A DNA stretch of 56,469 nucleotides from Desertimonas flava (GTDB lineage: Bacteria; Actinomycetota; Acidimicrobiia; Acidimicrobiales; Ilumatobacteraceae), in contig NZ_QKYK01000036.1 in NCBI RefSeq assembly GCF_003426815.1, positions 1 through 56,469 on the forward strand. Reading direction: 5' to 3'. The notes under the pieces are model-generated. The model ran no database searches, was not told where the DNA came from, and saw only the letters and a program-made list of their open reading frames with translations. Both the position numbers and the translations under genes were made by a program. The first letter of the stretch is position 1. Each line of letters starts with the position of its first letter. Positions 16,441 to 24,490 of the stretch are shown piece by piece.

Positions 16441-16606
16441 CTAGTGGTCTGTCGCCGGATTGGTAAGGGTGTCTCGCTTGCTGGATCTCGCCGCTGGCTG
16501 CGTTGCTCGTCCTCGAAAGACTGGGTGTATTCCTTCGTCCTCGCGCCTTGCCAGCGACGAGCCCAGCGGCGCGATCCACCTCACCAACTCGACGACAGAC
16601 CACTAG
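16441..16606. mobile_element. MITE copy 1, IS630-like ends
   Basis: A 166-bp non-coding element starting CTAGTGGTCTGTCG and ending with its inverted counterpart CGACAGACCACTAG; the imperfect terminal repeats continue for about 26 bp. It is the reverse complement of 33091-33256 with only two mismatches. CTAG at both ends fits insertion into CTAG with TA duplication, as known for IS630 elements. No transposase is present, so it must have been moved in trans. Its right end supplies the TA of the -10 hexamer of the next gene. Confidence 0.85.
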
Positions 16607-16609
16607 CGT
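16604..16609 (+). promoter_or_regulatory. -10 hexamer TAGCGT spanning the MITE end
   Basis: TAGCGT lies 6 nt before ATG 16616. The first three bases belong to the element and the rest to flanking DNA, so the insertion either recreated or newly made this promoter. Confidence 0.45.
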
Positions 16610-16615
16610 GCCGGG

Positions 16616-17527
16616 ATGAACCCCACCGCCAGGACGACGCTCAAGTGTGGACTCGTCGGGGCCGGCCCGTGGGCGACGATGTTCCACGCCCCGGCGATCA
16701 GCGGCGGCGACGAGACCGAACTGGTGGGGGTCTGGGCCCGCCGACCCGAGGCTGCCGCCGAGCTGGCCCGAGCCCACGGGGCCGAGGCGGTCGGCTCGTT
16801 CGACGAGCTCCTCGAACGCTGCGACGCGGTGGCGTTCGCCGTGCCGCCGGCCGTGCAGGCCGAGCTGGCCATCCGGGCGGCGCGGCGCGGCCGCACGCTG
16901 CTCCTCGACAAGCCGATCGCCGCCGACCTCGACACGGCCGAGCGGCTCGCTGCCGAGGTCGCCGACTACGGGGTCGGTTCGGTCGTGCTCTTGACGATGC
17001 GGTTCAACGGCGCCATCCGCCGGTTCATCACCGAAGCTCGGGCTCGACCGTGGGCCTCCGCACGGCTCCGGAACGTGTCGGGTGCGTTCCTCGACGGACC
17101 GTTCTCCAACTCGCCGTGGCGCCACGAGCGCGGCGTGCTGCTCGACGTCGGACCGCACGCCTTCGATCTGCTCGACGCGGTGTGCGGCCCGATCGTCCAC
17201 CTGAAGGCGTCCCGCGACAGCGACGAGGACCCCGGCGAGGTGACGCTGACATGCGAGCACGAGGCCGGCACGCGATCGGTCGCGGTCCTCAGTGGCACGG
17301 CCACCAGCGACGTGGGCGGTCGCATCGAGCTCTCGGGTGGGGACGGTGACGGCGACGATGTCTCCCTCGACGTCTGGTCCGTCGACAACCACGACGTGCA
17401 CGCCAACGTCCGCCGCGCCCTCGTCGACGCCGCGGCCGGGATGAACGTCGAGTGCGATGTTCACCGAGGTGCGATGCTCCAGCGGCTCATCGACCAGGCC
17501 GAGCGTCAGCTCGAGGCGTCACGGTGA
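16616..17527 (+). CDS. Gfo/Idh/MocA-family oxidoreductase
   Basis: 303 residues. CGLVGAGPWA is the Rossmann dinucleotide loop, FAVPPAVQAELAIRAARRG the following strand-turn, and LLLDKPIA the usual (E/D)KP motif that positions the nicotinamide. The C-terminal half is the open-faced sheet domain with GVLLDVGPHAFDLLDAV, which provides the catalytic histidine. Family members oxidise sugars, inositols or related compounds with NAD(P). Substrate unknown. It ends by overlapping the RIO kinase gene tail by 9 bp in convergent orientation. Confidence 0.85.
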   Translation: MNPTARTTLKCGLVGAGPWATMFHAPAISGGDETELVGVWARRPEAAAELARAHGAEAVGSFDELLERCDAVAFAVPPAVQAELAIRAARRGRTLLLDKPIAADLDTAERLAAEVADYGVGSVVLLTMRFNGAIRRFITEARARPWASARLRNVSGAFLDGPFSNSPWRHERGVLLDVGPHAFDLLDAVCGPIVHLKASRDSDEDPGEVTLTCEHEAGTRSVAVLSGTATSDVGGRIELSGGDGDGDDVSLDVWSVDNHDVHANVRRALVDAAAGMNVECDVHRGAMLQRLIDQAERQLEASR

Positions 17528-18478
17528 CGCCGCGTCGATGACGTCGCGCGTCAGCTGTTCGGCATCGGCGTCGACGCCGCGTGACGCGAACCAGGTGCAG
17601 ATGTTGCGGCAGTCGCGGGCCAGGAACTCGAGCCCTTGCGGGTTGCCGAACAGGTCGACCACCTGCGGCAGATCGATGAGCACCAGCCGCCCATCGTGGA
17701 CGAGCACGTTGTAGGGCGACAGGTCGCCGTGCGTGTATCCGGCGGCGCCGAGGGCGAGCACGGCGGCGACGCACTGCTGCCACAGGTCACGGGCGGCGTC
17801 GCGGTCGCGCGGTGTCTCGGCCAGCCGCGGGGCGGCGGTGCGGGTGGCGACGTCGCCGATGAACTCGAGCAGAAGCTCGGTGCCGCTCATCTGCACCGGG
17901 TACGGCACGGGTACTCCGGCCGACCAGAGCCGGCCGAGCATCGAGAACTCGGCGGCGGCCCATTGGCCGGCGATGAGCTGGCGGCCGAACTCGGTGCGGT
18001 TGCCCATCGCCCGCATCTCCCTGCTCCGGCGCACGGCGCGACCCTCGAGGTAGCCGGCGTCGCGGTGGAACATGCGGTGCTGCGCCGAGCGGTACCTCTT
18101 GGCGGCGAGCAGGACGGTACGCCCGGTCGCCATGTCGACGCGCTGCACCAGATCGACGTCGGCCTCCTTACCGGTCTTCACCACGCCGAGCTCGACGTCG
18201 AAGGCATCGCCCGACGTGATCACCCAGCCCGGGACCGGACGCGGGCCGTGATCGGATTCGGGATATGTGCTGAGCGTGGCGCCGGCCGGGAGTCGATCGT
18301 CGGCGAACGACTCGTCGGTGACGGCGCCGGGGGCGATCAGCAGGGGAGTCGGATCGTCGTCGGCGACGCGGGGGTGGCTGCGACGGCGCGACGGGGCGGG
18401 GTGACGCCGAACGGCATCGATGTCGTCGAAGTCGTCGGTGTCGAGGTCGTGGCGGCGATCGAAACGGAAACGGGGCAT
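17519..18478 (-). CDS. RIO-family atypical serine/threonine kinase (RIO1-like)
   Basis: 319 residues. The nucleotide loop VVKTGKEADV at 99-108 is the RIO1 form; the catalytic loop YTHGDLSPYNVLV has Asp252 and Asn257, and the metal-binding IDLPQ has Asp269. The first ~80 residues are polar, probably disordered. Archaeal and eukaryotic RIO kinases work in ribosome assembly; the bacterial role is not established. ATG 18478 has GGAG 7 nt upstream. An in-frame ATG at 18613 could extend it, but its only ribosome site is spaced for the 23-codon ORF at 18535-18606. Confidence 0.88.
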   Translation of the reverse strand: MPRFRFDRRHDLDTDDFDDIDAVRRHPAPSRRRSHPRVADDDPTPLLIAPGAVTDESFADDRLPAGATLSTYPESDHGPRPVPGWVITSGDAFDVELGVVKTGKEADVDLVQRVDMATGRTVLLAAKRYRSAQHRMFHRDAGYLEGRAVRRSREMRAMGNRTEFGRQLIAGQWAAAEFSMLGRLWSAGVPVPYPVQMSGTELLLEFIGDVATRTAAPRLAETPRDRDAARDLWQQCVAAVLALGAAGYTHGDLSPYNVLVHDGRLVLIDLPQVVDLFGNPQGLEFLARDCRNICTWFASRGVDADAEQLTRDVIDAASP

Positions 18479-18534
18479 GGTGGTTCTCCGGAGAGACGGG
18501 TGCCCGGGGGCTGTGGTCGCGGCGATGGGGCGAC

Positions 18535-18606
18535 TCAGGAGGCAGCGCGACGGCCGGGCAGGGACGGAACGGAACGGAGGGCGCGCGACAGCGCAACGAC
18601 AGTCAT
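18535..18606 (-). CDS. Candidate 23-residue leader ORF upstream of the RIO kinase
   Basis: ATG 18606 is preceded by GGAGGG with an 8-nt gap, the strongest ribosome-binding site in this window. It encodes MTVVALSRALRSVPSLPGRR plus three residues and a TGA, in a frame different from the kinase. The stop is 56 nt before the kinase ATG. It may be a regulatory leader peptide rather than a functional protein. A competing ATG at 18613, in the kinase frame, is only 1 nt from the ribosome site. Confidence 0.4.
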   Translation of the reverse strand: MTVVALSRALRSVPSLPGRRAAS

Positions 18607-18629
18607 CGTTCATGCCCTCCTTTCGCTCG

Positions 18630-18650
18630 GCCGGCGGCTTTCGCCCCGGC
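18630..18650 (-). promoter_or_regulatory. GNRA-capped hairpin in the RIO kinase leader
   Basis: On the minus strand GCCGG GGC GAAA GCC G CCGGC forms an eight-pair stem with one bulged G and a GAAA tetraloop, about 10 bases before the AAAGGAGGG ribosome site. I recognise no known riboswitch class. Confidence 0.35.
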
Positions 18651-18711
18651 GCCCGGTACGTCACGGCGATCTTGACAGGTCCGCCCGCCCCGACGACGCC
18701 CGATTTCGGGG

Positions 18712-19047
18712 TCAGCGAGTACGGCGCGGGCGCTCGGGCAGACGCCCGGTGCGGGTGGCCCACCGTTCGAAGACCACGCTGCCGAGCGGCGGCACCGACG
18801 CGAGGAGGGCCTTCCACACCGTGCGGCCGCCCCAGCCGAACACCGATGCGGCCCACAGCGTGGCGGCGACGTAGCCGAGCACGACGACGCCGTGGATCGG
18901 CCCGAACACGGTCACTCCGCCCTCGCCGCCGCCGACGTACTTCACGGCCATTCCGATCAGCAGGCCGAGCCACGTCGTGGCCTCCAGGGCGGCCGCGACA
19001 CGAAACCACGTGGCCGTGCGGCGCGCCGCCGCCGGTCGCCGGGACAT
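18712..19047 (-). CDS. DUF3817 family integral membrane protein
   Basis: 111 residues with three helices. FRVAAALEATTWLGLLIGM, the KY turn, GPIHGVVVLGYVAATL and a C-terminal WKALLASVPPLGSVVFERW match the small DUF3817 family found widely in actinobacteria. Function is unknown. Its ATG overlaps the TGA of the upstream membrane protein gene as TGATG, so the two are translationally coupled and probably work together. Confidence 0.8.
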   Translation of the reverse strand: MSRRPAAARRTATWFRVAAALEATTWLGLLIGMAVKYVGGGEGGVTVFGPIHGVVVLGYVAATLWAASVFGWGGRTVWKALLASVPPLGSVVFERWATRTGRLPERPRRTR

Positions 19048-19685
19048 CAGGTGGCCGGACTCGTCGCCGGGCGCACGGTGGCGACGAGGGCGAGGTACAT
19101 CATCACGATGCCCGGGATCTGGGCGAGGTGATAGAGCGACACCGGGTCGAGACCGGTCGCCGTGCGAGTGGCCGACTCGGGCAGGCCCTGGGCGATCGCC
19201 GCCGCCGCACTCACGCCGAAGGCCACGAGGATGCGCGGCGCCATCGGGTGATCGTCGCGGTAGGCGCGGACCCACAGGAGGAGGATGAGGGCCATCGTCA
19301 CGCCCTCGGCCATGAGGATCGAACTGGCGCCGGCGCGGCCGGACAGCGCGAGGGCCAGGTAGGCACCGAGCGAGGCGATGCGGAGCAGCCAGAACGCTTT
19401 GCGCCGTCCCGGACCGAGCACCTCGTAGACCGTGGCCGAGAGCAGGTACGACACGCCGACGACCACCATCAGGCTGACGACGGCGAAGCTCGGTCCGTCC
19501 ACGTCGTCGGAGAACGTGACGAAGCCGTGGTGGACGAACCCGGCAACGGCCGCGGCGCCGGTCCAGGCGAACGTGAGGAACCACGAGTGGTGCACCCCGA
19601 CCGTCCCGCGCAGGCGGGCGGCGAGGGCCAGCGTGACGACGCCGAGGACCAGGTCGGTGAGAGCGAGCGCCGGCTCGGACAGCAC
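19047..19685 (-). CDS. Multi-pass membrane protein of unknown function
   Basis: About 212 residues and seven hydrophobic segments, with short polar loops and conserved-looking FAWTGAAAVAGFVHHGFV. No catalytic motif is recognised. GTG 19685 is preferred to TTG 19694 because TACGGT is placed exactly 8 nt before it. First gene of a two-gene unit with the DUF3817 protein. Confidence 0.7.
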   Translation of the reverse strand: MLSEPALALTDLVLGVVTLALAARLRGTVGVHHSWFLTFAWTGAAAVAGFVHHGFVTFSDDVDGPSFAVVSLMVVVGVSYLLSATVYEVLGPGRRKAFWLLRIASLGAYLALALSGRAGASSILMAEGVTMALILLLWVRAYRDDHPMAPRILVAFGVSAAAAIAQGLPESATRTATGLDPVSLYHLAQIPGIVMMYLALVATVRPATSPAT

Positions 19686-19804
19686 GGGGCCCAACCGTAT
19701 CGCCGAAACCAGCCGTGGTGGGATCGGCGAGCGAGCCGGCCGATGACGTCGTCACCGATGAGTTGGCGCGGCGGGCGCCGTCACCATTGCATTCCACCCG
19801 GAGC

Positions 19805-19835
19805 TTGACTTCGAGCAAGCTTGAACTGAGACGAT
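19805..19835 (+). promoter_or_regulatory. Candidate MerR-type promoter with long spacer and dyad
   Basis: TTGACT (19805-19810) and GACGAT (19830-19835) are separated by 19 bases, the stretched spacing used by MerR-family activators. Between them lies the dyad TTCGAGC-AA-GCTTGAA (7-bp arms, one mismatch). The -10 is 7 nt from ATG 19843. No merR gene is in the window, so the regulator is inferred only. Confidence 0.4.
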
Positions 19836-19842
19836 CGCTCTG

Positions 19843-21240
19843 ATGCTGGCCCCGACCGAATCCCCCGAAGATCCCGACGACACCGAGACGCCGACTGCGC
19901 CCCACGCGGTCGCCACCGTGCCCGGCGCCGGCGACCGTGTGTTCCGGCGCCTCCTGGCCAACACCCTGGTCGCCGGCGTCACCAGCTCGTTCCTGTGGTT
20001 CGCCCTCACGTTCTGGGTGTACCTGGAGACCCGCTCGGTGGTCGCCACCGGCGTCATCGGAGGGGCGTTCAGCATCTCGGCGGCGGTCATCGGACCGGCG
20101 TTCGGAACGTTCGTCGACCATCACCGCAAGCACGCGTCGATGGTGCTCGCGACCGGTGTGTCGACGGCCTGCTTCGCTGCAGCGGCATCGCTGTACCTCG
20201 CCGTCGACACCGACACGCTGCTGCGCATGTCCAGCCCGGCGTTCTGGCTGCTGGTCGCCCTGGTGCTGATGGGCTCCGTCGCCGGATCGATGCGCAACAT
20301 CGTCATGTCCACGTGCGTCACCCTGCTCGTCCCCGAGGGCCGCCGCGACAAGGCCAACGGGTTGGTCGGAACGATCGGGGGGCTCTCGTTCGCGATCACG
20401 TCGGTGTTCAGCGGACTGGTGATCGGCAACCTCGGCATGGGCTGGGCGCTCTACGGCGCCGTCATCCTCGTCGGTGCCACCCTCCTCCACCTCCGCACCA
20501 TCCGCATCGACGAGCCCGAGCCGGTGCCCAGCGAGGACGGCTCGTCGCGGGTCGACATCCGCGGCGCCCTCGAGGCGATCCACGCCGTGCCCGGCCTGCT
20601 GATGCTGATCTTCCTCGCCGCCTTCAACAACCTGCTGGGCGGCGTGTTCATGGCGTTGATGGACGCCTACGGGCTCGAACTGGTCTCCGTCGAGGCGTGG
20701 GGGATCATCTTCGGTGTGCTGAGCATGGCGTTCATCGTCGGCGGCCTGGTCGTCGCCAAGGTGGGGCTCGGCAGCCGCCCCGCCCGCGTCATCCTCTTGT
20801 GCAACCTCCTCAACTGGATCGTCTGTGCCACGTTCACCCTCAGGTCCTCGATCGTGTTGCTGGTCATCGGGATGCTCGTGTGGCTGTCGATGATCCCGGT
20901 GATCGAGGCGGCCGAGCAGACGGTGCTGCAGCGGTCGATCCCACTCGAACGGCAGGGCCGGGTGTTCGGGTTCGCCCAACTCGTGGAGAACGCCGCCTCG
21001 CCCGTGACGGCGATCTTCATCGGCCCCATCGCCGAAGCGTTCGTGATGCCGACGATGACCGACGGACGCGGCGCCGACTGGATCGGCGGTTGGTTCGGCA
21101 CCGGGCCCGAGCGGGGCCTGGCCCTGATCTTCACCGTCGCCGGCATCGTCGGCGTCGTCGTCACCCTCGCCGTGCGGGCGTCGCGCTCGTACCGGCACCT
21201 CGTGGTGCCCGCGGACGCGCCGGACGTGGCCCCGGCCTGA
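19843..21240 (+). CDS. MFS transporter
   Basis: 465 residues. A proline/threonine-rich cytoplasmic head of ~30 residues is followed by 12 hydrophobic segments. The loop between helices 2 and 3 reads GPAFGTFVDHHRKHASM, the position of the MFS GxxxDRxGRR motif in a modified form, and RRDKANGLVGTIGGLSFAI resembles the enterobactin/MFS-3 exporter group. It probably exports a drug or siderophore-like compound; substrate unknown. The promoter layout suggests MerR-type induction. Confidence 0.82.
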   Translation: MLAPTESPEDPDDTETPTAPHAVATVPGAGDRVFRRLLANTLVAGVTSSFLWFALTFWVYLETRSVVATGVIGGAFSISAAVIGPAFGTFVDHHRKHASMVLATGVSTACFAAAASLYLAVDTDTLLRMSSPAFWLLVALVLMGSVAGSMRNIVMSTCVTLLVPEGRRDKANGLVGTIGGLSFAITSVFSGLVIGNLGMGWALYGAVILVGATLLHLRTIRIDEPEPVPSEDGSSRVDIRGALEAIHAVPGLLMLIFLAAFNNLLGGVFMALMDAYGLELVSVEAWGIIFGVLSMAFIVGGLVVAKVGLGSRPARVILLCNLLNWIVCATFTLRSSIVLLVIGMLVWLSMIPVIEAAEQTVLQRSIPLERQGRVFGFAQLVENAASPVTAIFIGPIAEAFVMPTMTDGRGADWIGGWFGTGPERGLALIFTVAGIVGVVVTLAVRASRSYRHLVVPADAPDVAPA

Positions 21241-21305
21241 CCAGGGACGGGTGACCCGGCGGATTTATCGACATCGATCGCCGTCATCTGCTTCGATGTG
21301 CGCCG

Positions 21306-23165
21306 ATGAGATCTCGACGCTTGGCGGCCGCCGCCGGCCTGGTGGTGCTCGCCGCCGGTGCCTGGACCCCGATCGACCCCGTTGCCGCCGCGCCAACCGG
21401 CGGTGACTGGCACGTCTTCGTGTACATCGTCAACGACTCGGAGGGACAGCTGCCCTACGGTCAGGACATCGAGGAGATGCTGGTGGCCAGCACCTCCGGC
21501 GTGGAGTTCACGGTCTTCCTCGACAGCTCCGAGCTGGCCGGGCCGGGACTCACCACGCCGCACGTGCCCAACAGCGGCGAGGCGATGGTCATCGAGATCG
21601 CCGGGGGGACGGCCACCGTCACCCAGAACCTCGGCGAGGTCGACAGCGGGTCGCCCGACACGCTGGCATGGTTCCTCGCCCAGGGGATGCTCACCCATCC
21701 CGCCGAGAACAACGCCCTCGTCGTCTGGGACCACGGCGCCGGGTGGAACGGCATCGCGTTCGACGAGGACGTCTCGGCGACGGGATCGCGCCGCAGCAGT
21801 TCGCTCGATTCGAACGACATCACCCTGGCGATGAACAACGGACTCGCCGCCGCCGGCCGCGAGCGGCTCGACCTGCTCGTGTTCGACGCCTGCCTGATGG
21901 CGTCGTTCGATTCGCTCGGCGCGGCGGCCGCCGGCAACGTCGACTACCTCATCGCCTCCGAGGAGGTGATCCCTGGGCTCGGCCTGGAGTACGAGGCGTT
22001 CAACGTCTTCGCCCAGCCCGGCGTGCAGCCGGCGCAGTACTTCGACACCCTCGCCGTCGCCTACGAGGCCGAGGCCGCCCGCGCGGGGTACGGCAACGAC
22101 TTCACACTGAGCATGTTCGACACGTCGCACGCCACCGCCATCGGCGACGCCATCTCGGCGTTCGCCACTGCGGCCGCGGCCGACGTGACCGCCAACCCGA
22201 CGCCGTACCTGGCGGCGACGACCGACCTGCACCGCTACGGGACGTCGGGCGACTTCTGGTTCGGCTTCCTCGACATCGGCGAGTACCTGACGGCGCTCAC
22301 CGGCGTCAGCCCCGAGGTCGTGGCCGCCCGGGACCAACTGCTGGCCAGCCTCGCTGCCGGCCGCGTCGGCCAGCGCAACGGCAGCCCCAACTTCGACGCC
22401 GCGACCGGCCTGACGGTGTACTTCCCGGTCGAGCCCCGCGAGTTCGACGCCGACTTCGAGGCCCTGGCGACGTCGTCGCGCTGGATGCCCTTCCTGAACG
22501 CGTTCTACGACGCCCAGGCGAACGTCGTGCTGCAGACGGACGTCGGCTTCTCGGCCGCCAGCATCGGCGTCGTCACGCTGGAGCCGAACATCTACGAGGT
22601 CACCGTTCCCGTGACGGCCAACTTCATCGGATCGGTGGAACTGCGCGCGTCGACGGTCGATGCCAACGGGGTGCGCACGTACTTCGAGTCCGACGGCGGT
22701 GTCGTCGAGAACGGGGTGGCGTCGGCCCTGATCCTGCCGTCGTTGACCACCGTGTCCGACGGCCTTCGAGAGGTGGTGCCCTACACCCGGTACGTCCGTC
22801 AACCGGACGGCACCCACGGCTACTCGGCGTTCTCCCTGCAGCGGGCGAACGGGTCGACCGCCCAGCTCAACTGGGACCGCCGGGACGACGTCGGCCCGTT
22901 CACGGTCGTCGACAGCAACGGCGTGGTGGTGGCCTACACGCCGCAACCGGGCGACCTGGCCTACCCGATCAGCGTGCAACAGGCACCGGGCGGGGTCCTC
23001 CAGCAGGTCGTCTCGCCGGTCGGCCTCGACCCCAACCGGCACTGGACGGTCACCGACCAGCTGATACCGGCGGGCACCGAGGTGCTGCTCGAGCTGCGCC
23101 TCCTCGACGCCAACGGCAACGTCATCGACGTGATCGCCGGAACCCTGATCGCGGGGCAGTCGTGA
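21306..23165 (+). CDS. Secreted clostripain-like (C11) cysteine peptidase
   Basis: 619 residues. A Sec signal (MRSRRLAAAAGLVVLAAGAW, cleavage near residue 29) precedes WHVFVYIVNDSEGQLPYGQD. The catalytic His143 lies in VVWDHGAGWNG and Cys196 in LVFDACLMAS, the peptidase C11 dyad. The remaining C-terminal ~180 residues are beta-rich and may be a binding or interaction region. Clostripain relatives cleave after basic residues, but specificity cannot be assigned. The stop overlaps the next start as GTGA, so it is coupled to the secreted repeat protein that follows. Confidence 0.87.
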   Translation: MRSRRLAAAAGLVVLAAGAWTPIDPVAAAPTGGDWHVFVYIVNDSEGQLPYGQDIEEMLVASTSGVEFTVFLDSSELAGPGLTTPHVPNSGEAMVIEIAGGTATVTQNLGEVDSGSPDTLAWFLAQGMLTHPAENNALVVWDHGAGWNGIAFDEDVSATGSRRSSSLDSNDITLAMNNGLAAAGRERLDLLVFDACLMASFDSLGAAAAGNVDYLIASEEVIPGLGLEYEAFNVFAQPGVQPAQYFDTLAVAYEAEAARAGYGNDFTLSMFDTSHATAIGDAISAFATAAAADVTANPTPYLAATTDLHRYGTSGDFWFGFLDIGEYLTALTGVSPEVVAARDQLLASLAAGRVGQRNGSPNFDAATGLTVYFPVEPREFDADFEALATSSRWMPFLNAFYDAQANVVLQTDVGFSAASIGVVTLEPNIYEVTVPVTANFIGSVELRASTVDANGVRTYFESDGGVVENGVASALILPSLTTVSDGLREVVPYTRYVRQPDGTHGYSAFSLQRANGSTAQLNWDRRDDVGPFTVVDSNGVVVAYTPQPGDLAYPISVQQAPGGVLQQVVSPVGLDPNRHWTVTDQLIPAGTEVLLELRLLDANGNVIDVIAGTLIAGQS

Positions 23166-24430
23166 ACCGGCCGGCGACCATCTTCACGACCGCGCTGGCG
23201 GCGATCGCCGCCGTCACTTCGTCGCTCGCGGTCGCCGCAGGCGCTTCGGCCTCCGCGGCGACCCCCGTCGCGTCTCCAGTCGAGATGGTGTCACTGGTCG
23301 ACGACACGGGCGTCCTCACGATGGAGGTCCCGGCGACGTGGACCGACATCGACACGGCGCCGGGGACCAACGACGACGGAACGCCGATGCCCTGGATCTC
23401 GGCATCCACCGACTTCGCCGCGTACCGCGAGACGTTCGACGTCCCCGGGGCGGTCTTCCTCGCCACGACGCACACCACCGACCTGCAGTCGTGGATCGAC
23501 CGGCTCGGTCAGGACGGTCCGTGCGCCACGTCGGTCACCGAGCCGTACGACGACGGCGCGCTGGTCGGCCTGCACGCCACGTACAGCCAGTGCGGCGCCA
23601 CGGGCGCGGCGACCTTCCATCTCCTCGCCGCCAACGCCGGTTCCGACACGACCCGCACCTATCTCGCCCAGGTCCAGTCGACGAATCCCGCCGAGGAGGC
23701 GGTCGTGGCTCCCGTGCTGGCCAGCCTGAACGTCGTCGGCATCACCCAGCCGGCCACGGCGATCACGACGACGACCGTCCCGCAGTTGACCGTGCCGGTC
23801 GGCACGACGCCCGGCGCCACCGTCACGCTGCCCGATGGCACCCCCCTCGCTCCTGCCGCCCCGCCCGGGGCCCCAGGCGCCGCGGATGACGCCGCCGCTC
23901 CCGACCAGGCCGACGGCCCGGTGTTCACCCCGGCCAACTCGGTGGTCGACGGGGCGGTCCAGGTCACCGACGACTCCCGCACGATCACCGTCGCCGTCCC
24001 GCCGGAGTGGACGCAGACCGCCACGGCGTCGGTGACCGGCAGCGACGGCCAGCCGCACCCACAGATCGCCGCGACGTCGGGCGACATCGCCGTCTTCACC
24101 GGCCAGGATCCGGTGCCCACCGACTTCACCATCCCCGGCGTTCGCTTCGTCGGCCGGGCGTTCGAGGCCGACACCGAAGGTCTCGTCCTCGACGGTGCGT
24201 CGGGCTTCCCGTGCACCGTCGGGACGCCGCAGCCCTACGCCGACCCGGTGTTCACCGGCCACATCGTCGAGCTCACGGCGTGCGGGGGTACGGCGACGCG
24301 GATCTTCGTGCTCGCCGCCAACCCGGCCGACTCGGCGATGACCGCGGTGCTGGTGATCCAGGTCCCCGACGCCGATGAGACGGCATTCCAGACTGTCCTT
24401 TCCTCCTTCGACGTGGCCCGCGGCCAGTAG
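23162..24430 (+). CDS. Secreted protein with a tandemly duplicated domain
   Basis: 422 residues starting at GTG 23162, which overlaps the peptidase stop. Signal peptide to about residue 34. Two homologous ~140-residue units follow: unit 1 from about 38 (LTMEVPATWTDIDTAP, then FDVPGAVFLATTH) and unit 2 from about 262 (ITVAVPPEWTQTATAS, then FTIPGVRFVGRAF). Each has a VP-W core, an (I/V)PG(V/A)xF block, paired cysteines and LAAN, separated by a Pro/Ala/Thr linker. No known name. Co-translated with the C11 peptidase, so it may be a partner, chaperone or substrate. Confidence 0.78.
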   Translation: MNRPATIFTTALAAIAAVTSSLAVAAGASASAATPVASPVEMVSLVDDTGVLTMEVPATWTDIDTAPGTNDDGTPMPWISASTDFAAYRETFDVPGAVFLATTHTTDLQSWIDRLGQDGPCATSVTEPYDDGALVGLHATYSQCGATGAATFHLLAANAGSDTTRTYLAQVQSTNPAEEAVVAPVLASLNVVGITQPATAITTTTVPQLTVPVGTTPGATVTLPDGTPLAPAAPPGAPGAADDAAAPDQADGPVFTPANSVVDGAVQVTDDSRTITVAVPPEWTQTATASVTGSDGQPHPQIAATSGDIAVFTGQDPVPTDFTIPGVRFVGRAFEADTEGLVLDGASGFPCTVGTPQPYADPVFTGHIVELTACGGTATRIFVLAANPADSAMTAVLVIQVPDADETAFQTVLSSFDVARGQ

Positions 24431-24490
24431 CCTCGCCGTCTCAGCAGGATCTCGGGGTGGGCCCGGGGTCGCGCAGACAAAGGCGGAACC

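Noticed and set aside
16500-16560. Short ORF-like stretches inside the MITE copies
   Set aside because: They are fragments of flanking frames running through the element; both copies lack a ribosome site, start and family signature.
18712-21198. An 828-residue minus frame covering the MFS gene and ending in DUF3817
   Set aside because: Only the last 111 residues form a recognisable protein; the rest is an antisense shadow of the MFS gene.
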